Source: Pseudomonadota bacterium (GTDB lineage: Bacteria > Pseudomonadota > Gammaproteobacteria > Burkholderiales > Rhodocyclaceae). Taken from it: a DNA stretch of 5,273 nt. This document shows, one piece after another, positions 1-5,143 of this stretch. Each line of letters begins with the position of its first letter. Positions within the stretch are counted from its first letter, which is position 1. The position numbers and the translations under genes are program-made. The notes under the pieces are model-generated. The model was not told where the DNA came from and searched no databases. It saw only the letters and a list, made by a program, of their open reading frames with translations. The stretch is from positions 1 through 5,273 of the forward strand of contig JAUPVD010000103.1 in NCBI GenBank assembly GCA_030917225.1, written 5' to 3'.

Positions 1-1262
1 AGCTGCTCGCCCTTCTTCGCCACCACGACCTTGGCGTCCTTCGGCCGCTCGGCGAAGTTGGCGCGGCCGTCGCTGTCGGTTTCGGCGCGGCCGAGGATCT
101 TGCCATCGGCCCCGAGCCAGCTGATCTCGACACCGGCGACGCCCTTGCCGCTGGTCAGCGAACTGACAAAGGCATCCGCCCCTTTGCCAGCGTACTGGCG
201 CACATGCAGGCCGAAGTCGCTGACGTAGTAGTAGGTGGTCTGGTATTCGTGGCGGAAGCGGTTGGGCTGCGACATCACGGCGACGTAGACGCCGGGTTCC
301 TTGAGCGCCGGGATAGTTTCCACCGGCAGGAAGGTGACGCTGCGGCGGTTGGGCTTCTGTTCGGTGACGAAGCGGCCGATGAAGGCGCTGGTGGTCATCT
401 TGTTGATCTGGTCGAGCGTCCAGCCGTTCACTGCCCCCTGCAGGCGGGTGCTGCGGTCGTAGTAGTAACCTTCGTCTTCGTCACCGCCCTCTTCGCTCGC
501 CTGGCCTTGCTGGCGCTGGGCCTTGGGCGAACCGGCGATGACCTTCTCCAGAAACTTCGGCAATTGCTCGGTCTTGACCTTGAGGAACTGGACATCGACC
601 TCGGGCACATTGACCGTGCTTACCGGCAGGCCACCGTTCTGCGCGGCGGGCAGCACCATGCCCTTGCTGGCGAAGTAGAAGGCGGGGGCGACGGCAGCCG
701 TCTGCACCGAGAAGCGCTGTTCCGCACCGGCCAGCTTGGCACCGCTCTTGGCCGGCATGCCGGGCAACACGCGCACCACGTAGCGGGCGCTCGGTTTGAT
801 GTGCGGGAAGAAGAGCAGGCGCGGGTTCTCGCCGACCGTCCAGGCGCCGGCAACCGGCTTGCCGTCGTCCATTTTTGTGTCTTCGGGCTTGCGGCTGACG
901 CCGGTGCCGAGGGCAGGATCGTTATAGCCGCTGTATTCGTCGTCACCTTCTTCGTCATCACTGCGCACGCGCGGCTTCACGGTACCGGGCAGCGGTGGCA
1001 CTTCCAGCACCTGCACGAATTGGCCGATGTCGGCCTTGGCATCGAGCGGCAGCGTGAAAGAGAGCGCTAGGGCGGGAGAACCATCGAGCTCGCGGTGCGC
1101 GGCATCGACGACTTCGAAGGCGACGCCTTCGGCGGAAAGCTCCTCAGGCGCCTTGCTGCCGGGCGAGCCCAGAAGAAAGTAGCCGGCGACCGCCGCCACC
1201 AGCAGCAAGACTGCGGCCACCGACACCGCCCCAAAACCCTTCATCCGCTTCCCAAATACCAT
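1..1262 (-). CDS. Alpha-2-macroglobulin family protein, N-terminal part (runs off left edge)
   Basis: Open frame read from an ATG at 1262 down to the left edge: 420 codons, no stop. Bacterial alpha-2-macroglobulins are large periplasmic or inner-membrane-tethered proteins (commonly 1500-2000 residues) thought to trap foreign proteases, often paired with penicillin-binding protein 1C. Visible: a short basic N-terminus, then one hydrophobic helix (about residues 10-32) with no cysteine lipobox, so a signal anchor or signal peptide rather than a lipoprotein. Beta-rich macroglobulin-like domains follow. The best family signature is residues 324-420, with GVYVAVM, YYYVSDFGLHVR, a SLTSGKGVAGVEISW strand pair and TDSDGRANF, as in the MG domains of E. 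coli YfaS/YfhM-type proteins. Two acidic inserts stand out: residues 101-109 and 257-269, the second ending in YYYD. The thioester region lies outside the window, so whether a CxEQ motif exists cannot be told. Family assignment is firm; the YfaS or YfhM subtype is not. Confidence 0.85.
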   Translation of the reverse strand, partial: MVFGKRMKGFGAVSVAAVLLLVAAVAGYFLLGSPGSKAPEELSAEGVAFEVVDAAHRELDGSPALALSFTLPLDAKADIGQFVQVLEVPPLPGTVKPRVRSDDEEGDDEYSGYNDPALGTGVSRKPEDTKMDDGKPVAGAWTVGENPRLLFFPHIKPSARYVVRVLPGMPAKSGAKLAGAEQRFSVQTAAVAPAFYFASKGMVLPAAQNGGLPVSTVNVPEVDVQFLKVKTEQLPKFLEKVIAGSPKAQRQQGQASEEGGDEDEGYYYDRSTRLQGAVNGWTLDQINKMTTSAFIGRFVTEQKPNRRSVTFLPVETIPALKEPGVYVAVMSQPNRFRHEYQTTYYYVSDFGLHVRQYAGKGADAFVSSLTSGKGVAGVEISWLGADGKILGRAETDSDGRANFAERPKDAKVVVAKKGEQ

Positions 1263-1266
1263 GATG

Positions 1267-1271
1267 CCTCC
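1267..1271 (-). promoter_or_regulatory. Ribosome binding site of the A2M-like gene
   Basis: On the minus strand GGAGG lies 4 nt ahead of the ATG at 1262. This favours that start over the in-frame ATG at 1244 (MKGFG…), which has no comparable site. Either start keeps the N-terminal hydrophobic helix. Confidence 0.6.
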
Positions 1272-1289
1272 GCAGAATATGCCGGGAGA

Positions 1290-1295
1290 ATTCTA
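1290..1295 (-). promoter_or_regulatory. Possible -10 box for the A2M-like gene
   Basis: Minus-strand TAGAAT matches five of six positions of the sigma-70 -10 consensus and would give a leader of about 20 nt before the ATG at 1262. It sits inside an imperfect dyad (1284-1299, centred on AGAATTCT). No good -35 hexamer is seen at 16-18 nt upstream, where a C-rich run lies instead, so the promoter is tentative. Confidence 0.3.
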
Positions 1296-1339
1296 TCCCA
1301 GCGCCGTGGCAAAGGGGGGGCGACATAAACTGCGACTTG

Positions 1340-1364
1340 TTATGCCATGTGGTTGATGGCACAA
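1340..1364. promoter_or_regulatory. Inverted repeat in the divergent promoter region
   Basis: TTATGCCAT (1340-1348) and ATGGCACAA (1356-1364) are inverted copies matching at 8 of 9 positions, with a 7-nt spacer. The element sits between the divergent A2M-like and PEP-CTERM genes and overlaps the best plus-strand -35 candidate, a place where a repressor or activator dyad would be expected. No regulator can be named. Confidence 0.4.
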
Positions 1365-1379
1365 TGCCGCCCAAATAAT
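1353..1379 (+). promoter_or_regulatory. Possible sigma-70 promoter of the PEP-CTERM gene
   Basis: TTGATG (1353-1358, four of six) and AATAAT (1374-1379, five of six) are separated by 15 nt, shorter than the preferred 17. The region from 1371 to 1390 is the most AT-rich stretch upstream of the gene. The implied leader is about 50 nt. A sigma-54-like TGGCAC begins at 1357, but its GG-to-GC spacing is one base short. Confidence 0.3.
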
Positions 1380-1435
1380 TCAAATCTCACATTCGTTGAT
1401 TCGCTGTAACCACATTCAAAAAGGGGAGTTTCACA

Positions 1436-2212
1436 ATGAAGCTAGGTAAGCTGCTGTCGGCACTGCTGTTCATTTCCTGCGTTTCCGCACACGCCCAGAC
1501 ACTTGATGCCGTCGATCGGGGCTGGCTGCGAGACAATCCCAGTAACGGGCAAGTCGAGTCCTTTGCTAGCGCTCAGAACTACCTGGTCGGTCGGGGCATG
1601 ATTTCGTCAACGCCAACCGGCGTTGTTCGCGGTGAATATCGGAACTTCTTCATATTCGACCTGACCGCCTATGCAGGACAGTCATTCAGTTCCGCCACAC
1701 TCAGCCTGTACAACCCGAAATTTGGCGACCCGGGCACTACCGCCTCCAACCCCTACAGCTATGGCGGGTTCGCGCAGACCGGCACGAATGCACTGCCATA
1801 CGAAACCTATCAACTGCACGACGTTTCGACAGCCCCCTCGGCATTCGTCGGCGCAACGGCAGGACGCGCCGGCTTCGACGACCTCGGTGACGGTGCCGTG
1901 CTAGGCAGCTACAACGCGAGCCTCTCCGACAACGGGAGTTTCATCAACATCACTCTGAATGGCGCCGGACTCAGTGCGCTGAACGCTTCTGTCGGCCAGT
2001 TATTCGTACTTGGCGGCCGGATTACGACAATCGCGGGCGACACTGGCTCGCAAACCGTGTTCGGCTTTACCAATGACAACAACCTCGCCAATACGCGACT
2101 GAATCTGGTCACCGCCGTTCCTGAACCGGAGACTTTCGCCATGCTTCTGGCGGGGTTGACGCTTCTCGGCTTCCAGCAGCGCCGGCGCTCGCAGAAATTG
2201 CTAGCCGTCTAA
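1436..2212 (+). CDS. PEP-CTERM sorting domain-containing secreted protein
   Basis: A 258-residue exported protein. Residues 1-20 form a classic signal peptide: K at 2 and 5, a hydrophobic core, and AHA before Q21 as the probable cleavage site. The C-terminus carries a PEP-CTERM signal: VPEP at 228-231, a short hydrophobic helix at about 234-246, then an RRR cluster at 249-251. Such proteins are cleaved and sorted by an exosortase (EpsH/Xrt family) in Gram-negative bacteria that make exopolysaccharide or flocs; no exosortase lies in this window. The middle is a beta-rich Ser/Thr/Asn/Gly-rich domain with FFIFDL (71-76), ATLSLYNP (87-94), YQLHDVS (125-131), LFVLGGRITT (189-198) and VFGF (208-211). 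This pattern resembles jelly-roll-like domains often seen in PEP-CTERM proteins, so a binding or matrix role is an inference. The start is backed by AAGGGGAG at 1421-1428, 7 nt upstream. It is a single-gene unit, divergent from the A2M-like gene and closed by its own terminator. Confidence 0.9.
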   Translation: MKLGKLLSALLFISCVSAHAQTLDAVDRGWLRDNPSNGQVESFASAQNYLVGRGMISSTPTGVVRGEYRNFFIFDLTAYAGQSFSSATLSLYNPKFGDPGTTASNPYSYGGFAQTGTNALPYETYQLHDVSTAPSAFVGATAGRAGFDDLGDGAVLGSYNASLSDNGSFINITLNGAGLSALNASVGQLFVLGGRITTIAGDTGSQTVFGFTNDNNLANTRLNLVTAVPEPETFAMLLAGLTLLGFQQRRRSQKLLAV

Positions 2213-2232
2213 GCGCTGACGAGGCGCAACTC

Positions 2233-2263
2233 AAACGGGGCTGCGGCCCCGTTTTTGTTTTTG
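2233..2263 (+). terminator. Intrinsic terminator of the PEP-CTERM gene
   Basis: A perfect 9-bp stem (AAACGGGGC at 2233-2241 with GCCCCGTTT at 2246-2254) has a 4-nt loop and is followed by two T5 runs split by a single G. It begins 20 nt after the stop codon at 2210-2212. Confidence 0.9.
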
Positions 2264-2474
2264 TGCGAATGTTTTTTCCCGGAGGCGCGTTCCCGCAATA
2301 TGTGGGTCATACACCGATCCGCAGCGCGGAGCCGGAATTGCGCCGCAATCAGGAGGAATCGCGTCGGGCTGAAGCTGCGCGAAGGATAACGGCGGGGCCC
2401 GGATGAGTGCTTCGAGCAAAGCATGGCGCTGACTTTGGCACCAAAAAGGACTGCCTCATGGAAGGATCACACTC
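2264..2474. other. Intergenic leader of the DUF924 gene
   Basis: No convincing gene is seen between the upstream terminator and the DUF924 start. Short open frames here have no good ribosome site and extend into the shadow of the next gene. The one structured feature is a 13-bp perfect palindrome, ATTGCG-C-CGCAAT, at 2337-2349. No well-spaced sigma-70 hexamer pair was found, though a promoter for the DUF924 gene must lie somewhere here because a strong terminator precedes it. Confidence 0.5.
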
Positions 2475-3062
2475 ATGCATCAAACCCTGAACCCGACCGA
2501 TGTACTCGACTTCTGGTTTCTGCCAACCGGGGCGGAAGGCCACGGCCAGCCGCGCATGGTGTGGTTCCGCAAGGATGCCGCTTTCGACGAGGAGATTCGC
2601 GAACGCTTCCTGCCGGCAGTGGAAGCGTCGCTGGCCGGCGAGCTGGATCAATGGGCAGCAACGCCGCCCGGCGCGTTGGCGCTGCTTATTTTGCTCGATC
2701 AGTTCCCGCGCAATCTGTTTCGCGGTTCGGCGCGGGCCTTTGCCGGTGATGCGCAGGCGCTGCGCGTGGCGGATTCGGTCATCGCAAGGGGATGGGATCG
2801 GCAGATGTCCGGCGTCGAGCGCGCCTTCGTTCACCTGCCTTTTGAACACAGCGAAGCACTGGCCGACCAAGAGCGCTCGCTGCGGCTCTTCGGCCAGTTG
2901 GCGGAGGAAAGTCCGGGCCGCAAGGACTATCTGGATTACGCACACCGCCATCACGCGGTGATCGTGCGCTTTGGCCGCTTCCCGCATCGCAATGCGGCGC
3001 TCGGCCGAGAATCAACGCTGGAAGAGGAGGCCTATCTGGCCCAGCCGGGTAGCGGCTTCTGA
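2475..3062 (+). CDS. DUF924 family protein
   Basis: A 195-residue soluble protein, the usual size for the DUF924 family (PF06041), which has an all-helical TPR-like fold and no established biochemical role. Family marks are visible along its length: VLDFWF (10-15), MVWFRKDAAFDEEIRERF (28-45), LLILLDQFPRNLFRGSARAF (70-89) with the family's DQFPRN core, HLPFEHSE (120-127), and a C-terminal RFGRFPHRNAALGRESTLEEEAYL (165-188). The start is supported by GGAAGGA at 2460-2466, 8 nt before the ATG. There is no signal peptide or membrane segment, so it is expected in the cytoplasm. It stands alone between a terminator and a bidirectional hairpin, and converges with the histidine kinase gene. Family assignment is very secure; function remains unknown. 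Confidence 0.95.
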   Translation: MHQTLNPTDVLDFWFLPTGAEGHGQPRMVWFRKDAAFDEEIRERFLPAVEASLAGELDQWAATPPGALALLILLDQFPRNLFRGSARAFAGDAQALRVADSVIARGWDRQMSGVERAFVHLPFEHSEALADQERSLRLFGQLAEESPGRKDYLDYAHRHHAVIVRFGRFPHRNAALGRESTLEEEAYLAQPGSGF

Positions 3063-3067
3063 GGGCG

Positions 3068-3100
3068 AAAAAAAAGCCCGCGCAATGCTGCGCAGGCTTT
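3068..3100. terminator. Bidirectional-type hairpin terminator
   Basis: AAAGCC (3073-3078) pairs with GGCTTT (3095-3100) and GCGCA (3080-3084) with TGCGC (3089-3093), around one C/A mismatch and an ATGC loop. An A8 run at 3068-3075 precedes it. Read on the minus strand the hairpin therefore ends in T8, an excellent intrinsic terminator; on the plus strand the T run is only three. It begins a few nt after the DUF924 stop and can end both DUF924 transcription and minus-strand transcripts, including the small RNA proposed here and any read-through from the kinase gene. Confidence 0.8.
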
Positions 3101-3136
3101 AAATCCATTACCAAAGGAGGAGGGAATGGAGGAGAC
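3068..3136 (-). ncRNA. Candidate small regulatory RNA with C/U-rich anti-SD loop
   Basis: A stand-alone minus-strand transcription unit of about 70 nt is predicted between the promoter at 3144-3172 and the hairpin whose U8 tail ends at 3068. From the 5' end it has a single-stranded UCUCCUCC (3135-3128). A 6-bp hairpin follows (UCCAUU 3130-3125 with AAUGGA 3109-3104) whose 15-nt loop shows CCCUCCUCC (3124-3116), and then the terminator hairpin. The stem takes the last three bases of the first motif. C/U-rich loops complementary to Shine-Dalgarno sites are a known design of trans-acting small RNAs, for example the Neisseria sibling sRNAs and several alphaproteobacterial ones. The transcript ends are inferred and no expression evidence is available. 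No reading frame is apparent in it. The alternative is a plus-strand ribosome site and 23-codon frame (3126-3197) in the same purine tract. Confidence 0.5.
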
Positions 3137-3143
3137 AGAAACC

Positions 3144-3172
3144 ATTATGCCTGCAATTTTGCTGCAGTGCAA
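3144..3172 (-). promoter_or_regulatory. Sigma-70-like promoter of the candidate small RNA
   Basis: On the minus strand TTGCAC (3172-3167) and CATAAT (3149-3144, five of six to consensus) are separated by exactly 17 nt, and an A-rich stretch at about 3173-3195 could act as an UP element. The spacer contains repeated TGCA motifs, which might be an operator. The expected start is near 3136-3137. No coding frame follows, only the C/U-rich segment and the terminator. Confidence 0.5.
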
Positions 3173-3218
3173 CATTTTTATTCATTTTCTTTCCTGAAAA
3201 ACAATGCCCGTTAGCAAC

Positions 3219-3245
3219 GTCATTCCGGCGAAGGCCGGAATCCAG
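3219..3245 (+). repeat. REP-type palindromic unit 1
   Basis: A 27-bp unit: GTC, an 8-bp stem (ATTCCGGC 3222-3229 with GCCGGAAT 3234-3241), a GAAG loop, then CCAG. It shares layout, length and end tags with the units at 3274-3300 and 5144-5170 but has ATT/AAT where they have ACA/TGT in the outer stem, a compensated change. Such elements are usually spread through a genome in intergenic sites by REP-associated (RAYT) transposases. Confidence 0.8.
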
Positions 3246-3251
3246 GATGTG

Positions 3252-3269
3252 CAACGAAGACAACGAAGA
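3252..3269 (+). repeat. Two tandem copies of a 9-bp repeat
   Basis: CAACGAAGA occurs twice head to tail at 3252-3260 and 3261-3269, filling most of the spacer between the two inverted REP units. It may be a small slippage duplication. Confidence 0.7.
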
Positions 3270-3273
3270 CCCA

Positions 3274-3300
3274 CTGGACACCGGCTTTCGCCGGTGTGAC
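3274..3300 (-). repeat. REP-type palindromic unit 2 (inverted)
   Basis: Read on the minus strand this is GTC, stem ACACCGGC, loop GAAA, stem GCCGGTGT, CCAG, with the same 27-bp layout as units 1 and 3. It faces unit 1 across a 28-nt spacer, giving a BIME-like pair. It starts about 60 nt after the kinase stop codon, so the RNA hairpin could protect or end the kinase mRNA. Confidence 0.8.
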
Positions 3301-3358
3301 GGGGAAACACCATCTCGCCACTGACGATTCTTTCAAATCAGGATCTCTATTGCCAGGC

Positions 3359-5047
3359 TCAATTTTTTGCCCGCAACGGGCCAACCCGTTGTGGGAGGGT
3401 CATGTGCAGGGTGATGCCCCCCTCTTTGCGGTCATGCAATTCGACATGGCCACCCAGCGTGCCGGTAGCCAGATTGTGCACCAGGTAGAGACCCAGCCCG
3501 GAGCCACCCTGCCCGAGATGGGTCGTATAGAAGGGGTCGAACGCGTGCTTGCGCACCTCTTCCGTCATGCCGCAACCGTTATCGGCGAAGTCGATGACCG
3601 CCATGCCTTCACGCAGCTCTGCCGTGATCGAAATCAGCCCGCCAGTACGCCCTTCGAAACCATGAACCATGGCGTTCTCGAACAGGTTGAACAATATCTG
3701 CTCCAGCGCCCCGGGATAGCTCTCAAGCAGCAGCCCCGGCGGCACCGCCACTTCTACGGTGATCCCGGCAGAGTCGAGGCTGCCTCGTAGCGTCTCAAGC
3801 ACATCGGTGAGCACGCGCTGCAACAGGAAGGCCTGCGGATGTTCGCTGGTCTGCTCGCTGGATATCTGGCGGAAGCGTTCGACCAGTTTCGCCGCCCGGT
3901 TGATGTTGCTGGTCAGCATGGCGCTCGCCTCGCCGGCCGCCTTGCTGAAACTGTCGAGGATCGAGCGTTTCAGGGTCTGTGCGCGACACTCCTCGGCCAG
4001 CCCGTCGACCATCTCCTGCAAGGCCGTGGCGACGACCAGCGCATTACCGAGCGGTGTGTTCAGTTCGTGCGAGATGCCGGCAACGAGACGCCCCAGCGAC
4101 GCCAGTTTTTCGGCCTCGACCAGCTGTTGCATGGCCTGCTTCAGCTCCATGTGCGTCTGCTGCAATTCCTTCCAGTGGCCACGTTCGGCCTGTTCGGCCA
4201 GCTTGCGCGCCGTAACATCCTGGAGGATGTCGATCGCCCCGGCCAGACGCCCTTCGGAGTCGTACAGGGGGGCGGCTGAAAAAAACAGCCAGCGTCCGCC
4301 ACTCATGTGCGGGAAAAAGTCTTCGGCTTCGTAGGCGCCTTCAACCGTTTGCGAGCGGGCAAACTTGCCTGCGTAGTACCGCTCCAGATCGGCCTCTGTT
4401 GCGCCATCGACAACCAGATCCGCCATCGTCGGCCGTGGCGCCGGATAGAAGCCGCGCCAGGCCTCCGCCCGCCCGACAACCTGGCTGGCCGGCACCCCTG
4501 TCACAAAAGCACAGGCGCGATTCCAGTGCGTCACCCGGTGCTGCGCGTCGATCACGAAGGCGGGCACCGAACTGCCGTCGATGATTTGCGCCAGCAAGCG
4601 TTCGCTTTCGATCAGCCCCTGCTCGGCCAGCTTCAACTCGGTGATGTTGCGCCCGACGCCGTGGTAGCCGGTGAAAGTGCCGCGCTCGTCGAACACCGGC
4701 GTGCCGCTGATGGCGTAATACTGGGTGTCGCCGCTGTCAGCGGGGATCTCGTAAATGAAGTTCTTGAAAGCTTCGTGTCGCTCGCAGGCCGCAATGTGGG
4801 CGGCAAGCTGTTCGGGGTCGGCACAGCGAATCGGCATTTCCCAGCGCCGCTTGCCGATGAAGCCGCTCTGGCGACGACGAAGCTTCTCGATCGAAACGCC
4901 GTCGAACCCGGTGAAGCGCAGGTCTGCGTCCTGCTCCCAGAACCAGTCGGAAGCCAGCTCGGCGAAATCGCGCAGACGGCGGATCTCCGCCGCAGCATCC
5001 TCGGGGCTTTGCATTTCCCTGCCAGTCTCGCCAGCTTCCTGCCCCAT
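3359..5047 (-). CDS. PAS-PAS sensor histidine kinase, soluble, orphan
   Basis: A 562-residue two-component sensor kinase (ATG at 5047; numbering here counts a GTG one codon earlier as residue 1). There is no signal peptide or membrane helix, so it senses in the cytoplasm. Order: PAS 1 (about 25-142, starting LRDFAELASDWFW and ending in the PAC-like GYHGVGRNIT), PAS 2 (about 148-286, with FVIDAQHRVTHWNRA, EGAYEAEDFFP, RWLFFSAAPLYD and GAIDILQDVT), a coiled-coil linker (about 284-318), a phosphoacceptor domain with GISHELNTPLG (phospho-His 328), and an ATPase domain. All ATP-site boxes are intact: N-box NLFENA (455-460), G1 DNGCGM (490-495), F-box FDPFYTT (504-510), G2 GQGGSGLGLYLV (513-524). 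The H-box and long two-helix region recall the NtrB/DctB-like HPK4 class. PAS ligands (haem, flavin or other) cannot be told. No response regulator or receiver domain is present in the window, so the partner is unknown. Confidence 0.93.
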   Translation of the reverse strand: MGQEAGETGREMQSPEDAAAEIRRLRDFAELASDWFWEQDADLRFTGFDGVSIEKLRRRQSGFIGKRRWEMPIRCADPEQLAAHIAACERHEAFKNFIYEIPADSGDTQYYAISGTPVFDERGTFTGYHGVGRNITELKLAEQGLIESERLLAQIIDGSSVPAFVIDAQHRVTHWNRACAFVTGVPASQVVGRAEAWRGFYPAPRPTMADLVVDGATEADLERYYAGKFARSQTVEGAYEAEDFFPHMSGGRWLFFSAAPLYDSEGRLAGAIDILQDVTARKLAEQAERGHWKELQQTHMELKQAMQQLVEAEKLASLGRLVAGISHELNTPLGNALVVATALQEMVDGLAEECRAQTLKRSILDSFSKAAGEASAMLTSNINRAAKLVERFRQISSEQTSEHPQAFLLQRVLTDVLETLRGSLDSAGITVEVAVPPGLLLESYPGALEQILFNLFENAMVHGFEGRTGGLISITAELREGMAVIDFADNGCGMTEEVRKHAFDPFYTTHLGQGGSGLGLYLVHNLATGTLGGHVELHDRKEGGITLHMTLPQRVGPLRAKN

Positions 5048-5054
5048 CACGGAT

Positions 5055-5058
5055 CTCC
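5055..5058 (-). promoter_or_regulatory. Ribosome binding site deciding the kinase start
   Basis: Minus-strand GGAG lies 7 nt ahead of the ATG at 5047 but only 4 nt ahead of the GTG at 5050, so the ATG is the more likely start. The two choices differ by one residue. Confidence 0.55.
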
Positions 5059-5075
5059 AGATACGTTGTCAGATC

Positions 5076-5102
5076 AGCATAGTCGGCACAAAGGCTTTTC
5101 AA
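5076..5102 (-). promoter_or_regulatory. Weak promoter candidate for the kinase gene
   Basis: Minus-strand TTGAAA (5102-5097, five of six) and TATGCT (5081-5076, four of six) are separated by 15 nt. They sit 30-55 nt before the start codon. The short spacer makes this tentative. Confidence 0.25.
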
Positions 5103-5105
5103 AAG

Positions 5106-5119
5106 ATGCCGTGCGGCAT
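5106..5119. promoter_or_regulatory. Short perfect palindrome upstream of the kinase promoter
   Basis: ATGCCG-TG-CGGCAT: two 6-bp arms with a 2-bp centre, just upstream of the -35 candidate. The loop is too tight for a good RNA hairpin, so a protein-binding dyad is the more natural reading. No known regulator site is recognised. Confidence 0.35.
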
Positions 5120-5143
5120 TGCAGGAATGCGCTGATCAATCCC

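Noticed and set aside
204..1070. Long plus-strand open frame, 288 codons
   Set aside because: It lies opposite the A2M-like gene, whose minus-strand translation gives a coherent protein with signal helix and family motifs. The plus-strand product is a His/Gly/Ala/Val-rich string typical of an antisense shadow in GC-rich DNA.
1357..1370. Sigma-54 promoter for the PEP-CTERM gene
   Set aside because: TGGCAC is present, but the GC element is nine rather than ten bases after GG and there is no TTGC. Spacing is strict for this sigma factor, so it is kept only as a lead.
2441..2474. Sigma-54-like TTTGGCACC ahead of the DUF924 gene
   Set aside because: No GC or TTGC element follows at the right distance, and the implied start would fall on the ribosome site.
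2349..2987. Minus-strand open frame, 212 codons
   Set aside because: Antisense to the DUF924 gene and its leader; the product has shadow-like composition and the plus-strand gene is unambiguous.
3219..3300. CRISPR-like repeat-spacer-repeat
   Set aside because: The two units are in opposite orientation, only two copies are present, and the third is almost 2 kb away; they fit REP elements instead.
3296..4334. Plus-strand open frames at 3296-3790, 3759-4334 and 3839-4279
   Set aside because: All are antisense to the histidine kinase, which has intact H, N, G1, F and G2 boxes. They lack ribosome sites and recognisable domains.
4737..5102. Minus-strand frame starting upstream of the kinase and overlapping its 5' end
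   Set aside because: It starts at a TTG with no ribosome site and runs out of frame through the first PAS domain of the kinase.
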